This document shows positions 6,376 to 7,858 of a DNA stretch of 7,858 bases, one piece after another. Position 1 is the first letter of the stretch. Every line of letters starts with the position of its first letter. The notes below the pieces were generated by a model. It was not told where the DNA came from, did not search any database, and saw only the letters and a list, made by a program, of their open reading frames with translations. This DNA comes from Candidatus Woesearchaeota archaeon (GTDB lineage: Archaea; Nanobdellota; Nanobdellia; Woesearchaeales; GW2011-AR9): positions 1 through 7,858 of the forward strand of contig JACPCC010000019.1 of assembly GCA_016179995.1 (NCBI GenBank), given 5' to 3'. The translations under genes were made by a program, and so were the position numbers.

Positions 6376-7299
6376 TCAACTCTTCACCGTCTGCGCATCC
6401 AAATCTTTCTGCATCACTTCCTCAGCAAAGCTCTCTGCAATGTTTGATTCTAGAGCAAAGCCAATTCCTTCAAAAGAAGAGATTTTTTTAGTATTAATCC
6501 CAATCACTTCCCCATTAGCATTAACTAAAGGACCACCGGAATTGCCGGGATTGATTGGCACATCTATTTGCAGGAAAGAATTGCCGCTTTGATCTATGCG
6601 ATCTACGGCGCTAATTATTCCCTGAGTTACTGTAAAATCCAACCCTCCAGGATTTCCAACAGCAATTACTCGCTCACCTACAGAAACTTTATTGGAATCA
6701 GCAAAAGATAAATAATCGTAATTACTGCCATCAATTCTTAAAAGTGCCAGATCTTTATTAGAAGAAGCGCCAATAAAATAAACTCCATGTTCTTTACCGT
6801 CGGACGTAACTATAGTTGCTGCAGTGGCTTCAGCCATAACATGGTTATTTGTTAGAATATAACCTCGACTGTCTACAAAAAAACCGCTTCCTGAACCATG
6901 ATTAGTTCTGATACTAACTACGGCAGGAATAGTTTGTTCAATTACTTCAGAAAAATCTGCGTTGTTGGCTTTTAGTGTAGTAATCTTTTGCGATAATTTG
7001 TCTAGCTCAATTTGGCTATCTAATTTTACCTGTTCTAATTGTCCGCTTAAACCGGCAATTTGTGTTTCTTTTTCCTGAAGATTCTTTTCTAACTGCGGCA
7101 AGGCTTTCTCGATAAGATTTAGTCTATCTTCTAGAACAATACGAGCCGATTCTTCTTGTTTAAGCTGCTGCTGGCGCAAACTTGATTCTGTAGCAAGAGA
7201 AGCTTTAAATTCGTTAGTCTGCCAAATTTCTATACCTGAGAAAATTAGAACTATTAGAAGAGCAATTCCGCCGTAGATAAAATGGTGTTTACGATTCAT
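6376..7299 (-). CDS. Membrane-anchored HtrA/DegP-like (S1C) serine protease without PDZ
   Basis: This is a trypsin-fold serine protease of the HtrA type (307 residues), probably acting on the outside of the membrane on misfolded or surface proteins. Residues 8-25 form an uncleaved signal anchor; 38-112 are rich in Gln, Glu, Lys and heptad-spaced Leu and form a long coiled coil; the protease domain is 117-297. The triad is complete: His153 in TNNHV, Asp183 in NKDLALLRI and Ser254 in GNSGGPLV. The oxyanion-region segment VGNPGG (214-219) and the VTQGIIS strand (224-230) are typical. It stops at 307 with no PDZ domain, unlike DegP or DegS. The start at 7299 has only a weak GAGAAGT upstream. A consensus TATA box lies about 50 bases upstream. 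The role in quality control is inferred from the family. Confidence 0.93.
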   Translation of the reverse strand: MNRKHHFIYGGIALLIVLIFSGIEIWQTNEFKASLATESSLRQQQLKQEESARIVLEDRLNLIEKALPQLEKNLQEKETQIAGLSGQLEQVKLDSQIELDKLSQKITTLKANNADFSEVIEQTIPAVVSIRTNHGSGSGFFVDSRGYILTNNHVMAEATAATIVTSDGKEHGVYFIGASSNKDLALLRIDGSNYDYLSFADSNKVSVGERVIAVGNPGGLDFTVTQGIISAVDRIDQSGNSFLQIDVPINPGNSGGPLVNANGEVIGINTKKISSFEGIGFALESNIAESFAEEVMQKDLDAQTVKS

Positions 7300-7346
7300 G
7301 ATTACTTCTCTTATTTATTACTTACTATTCAGAAAATAGTTCAGGA

Positions 7347-7354
7347 TATTTAAA
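7347..7354 (-). promoter_or_regulatory. TATA box of the protease gene
   Basis: On the minus strand this reads TTTAAATA, the archaeal TATA consensus. It lies 48-55 bases before the ATG at 7299, predicting a transcript start near 7325 and a leader of about 25 bases. The preceding bases (CCTAAG) are a weak match to the TFB-recognition element. Confidence 0.55.
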
Positions 7355-7423
7355 ACTTAGGGTTGTTGAATATTATTAGTTACTTATTTTTCAAAAATTA
7401 ACTGATTATAAGCCCCGATTGTA

Positions 7424-7437
7424 GAAACATTTAAATA
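7424..7437 (+). promoter_or_regulatory. BRE/TATA promoter of the toxin-antitoxin module
   Basis: GAAACA followed by TTTAAATA (7430-7437) matches the archaeal BRE plus TATA arrangement. A start about 25 bases downstream would fall near 7460, inside the repeat array, leaving a leader of roughly 35 bases with GGAGGT in it. The TATA box overlaps the first palindromic repeat, so a bound repressor would compete with TBP and TFB. Confidence 0.6.
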
Positions 7438-7478
7438 GTTTAACAGTTAAATAGTTTAACAGTTAAATAGTTTAACAG
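7431..7478 (+). repeat. Three tandem 16-bp repeats with nested palindromes (probable operator)
   Basis: TTAAATAGTTTAACAG occurs three times without a gap (7431-7446, 7447-7462, 7463-7478). Shifted by one base, the unit contains the perfect palindrome GTTAAA-TAG-TTTAAC at 7446-7460 and 7462-7476; the first copy (7430-7444) differs only in its first base. The array spans the predicted TATA box and transcript start and ends just before the ribosome-binding site. Since AbrB/MazE-type antitoxins commonly repress their own promoter as dimers, this is the obvious candidate operator; that use is inferred. Confidence 0.8.
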
Positions 7479-7484
7479 TTGTTT

Positions 7485-7490
7485 GGAGGT
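7485..7490 (+). promoter_or_regulatory. Shine-Dalgarno fixing the antitoxin start
   Basis: GGAGGT lies six bases before the ATG at 7497. It makes that ATG the start and excludes the in-frame TTG at 7479, which lies upstream of this site. Confidence 0.8.
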
Positions 7491-7496
7491 ATAAAA

Positions 7497-7763
7497 ATGG
7501 AAACTGATCTCGTAAAAATGAGTCCAAAAGGACAATTAGTCGTTCCACAAGAAATTAGGATTGATGAGGGCTTTACTCCCGGAGATAGATTTGTTCCATT
7601 TGCTGTAAAAGGCGGAATCTTGTTTAAGAAAGTTGAAATACCTAATGTAAAAGCCGAATTTCAAAAACTATCTAAAGAAATAGAAAAGCAATTCCAAAAA
7701 CAGAAAATTGCTCCAGAAGATGTCGATGAGGCTGTGAAATGGGCCAGACGAAGATCTTCCTAG
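7497..7763 (+). CDS. AbrB/MazE/SpoVT-fold antitoxin
   Basis: This 88-residue protein begins with a swapped-hairpin DNA-binding domain: VKMSPKGQLVVPQEIR (6-21) is the classic AbrB/MazE strand-turn signature, and TPGDRFVPFAVKGGILFKK (27-45) is the second half. Residues 50-88 (charged, helical, including IAPEDVDEAVKWARR, 71-85) form the tail that in such proteins wraps and blocks the toxin. It is expected to neutralise the PIN-domain protein encoded by the overlapping next gene and to repress the shared promoter, probably through the palindromic repeats at 7430-7478. The family assignment is strong; operator binding is inferred. Confidence 0.9.
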   Translation: METDLVKMSPKGQLVVPQEIRIDEGFTPGDRFVPFAVKGGILFKKVEIPNVKAEFQKLSKEIEKQFQKQKIAPEDVDEAVKWARRRSS

Positions 7764-7858
7764 ACACAAACATTCTCATTTCTGCTCTTGGATGGAAAGG
7801 AAAACCCAGAGTCATATTTGAGAAATGTTTACATGAAGAATTAGAGTTAGTGACTTCT
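7739..7858 (+). CDS. PIN-domain toxin (VapC-like, COG1569 type), N-terminus only
   Basis: The frame opens at an ATG inside the antitoxin's last codons, overlaps it by 25 bases in another frame, and stays open to the window edge (40 residues). It starts MGQTKIFLDTNILISALGWK: Asp9 in LDTN is the first catalytic acid of PIN ribonucleases, and GWKGKPRVIFEK (18-29) followed by LELVTS (35-40) matches the COG1569 subgroup annotated as toxin components. Full members are about 130-150 residues, so most of the gene, including the other acidic residues, lies outside the window. The RNA target cannot be judged. Confidence 0.85.
   Translation, partial: MGQTKIFLDTNILISALGWKGKPRVIFEKCLHEELELVTS

Noticed and set aside
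7431..7478. CRISPR array or plasmid iterons
   Set aside because: The 16-bp units are contiguous with no spacers, so this is not CRISPR; no replication initiator gene is present, and the position over a TATA box fits an operator better.
7479..7496. TTG start for the antitoxin
   Set aside because: The extension would translate through the GGAGGT site; the ATG at 7497 is six bases after it and gives the normal family N-terminus.
1..7858. Alternative genetic code with TGA as Gly or Trp (Gracilibacteria/Absconditabacteria or mycoplasma type)
   Set aside because: TGA ends the kinase, HerA and DUF2892 genes exactly where their families end, and Trp is encoded by TGG throughout.

Overview
The window looks like a piece of an AT-rich archaeal genome, most likely a small-genome DPANN-type lineage (Woesearchaeota or Pacearchaeota-like), although this is inferred from gene content and signals and not from a marker gene. 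The evidence is a HerA/DUF87-type ATPase carrying a LAGLIDADG intein, TATA boxes close to the archaeal TTTAAATA consensus, Shine-Dalgarno sequences of the GAGGTG/GGAGGT type, a T-run terminator without a hairpin, and tightly packed genes. TGA is used as a stop, so the code is standard.

Layout. Positions 1-597 (minus) hold the N-terminal 199 residues of a two-helix potassium channel cut by the left edge. A divergent intergenic region (598-776) separates it from a plus-strand run of four genes with gaps of 38, 45 and 23 bases: a PfkB-family sugar kinase (777-1739), a class II fructose-bisphosphate aldolase (1778-2692), a DUF2238/YjdF-like membrane protein (2738-3358) and a HerA-like hexameric ATPase (3382-6012). 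A small tryptophan-rich DUF2892 membrane protein (6112-6309) follows and ends in a T-rich terminator. Convergent to it is a membrane-anchored, coiled-coil trypsin-like (HtrA/S1C) protease (6376-7299, minus). From 7430 onward there is a toxin-antitoxin module: three 16-bp repeats over the TATA box, an AbrB/MazE-type antitoxin (7497-7763), and the first 40 residues of a PIN-domain toxin overlapping it by 25 bases and running off the right edge.

How the genes work together. Kinase and aldolase probably act in sequence (phosphorylate a sugar phosphate, then cleave the bisphosphate), giving a compact glycolytic step. The channel, DUF2238 protein, DUF2892 protein and protease are envelope proteins with no visible shared pathway.

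Most notable points. First, a 428-residue intein sits exactly between Lys and Ser of the HerA Walker A motif (GKRGGGK/S), so the ATP site is built only after splicing; its homing endonuclease motifs look intact and a helix-turn-helix-like segment follows them. Second, the toxin-antitoxin promoter is covered by iterated near-perfect palindromes whose repeat unit itself contains a TATA-like sequence. I see no rRNA, tRNA, CRISPR array or insertion sequence.
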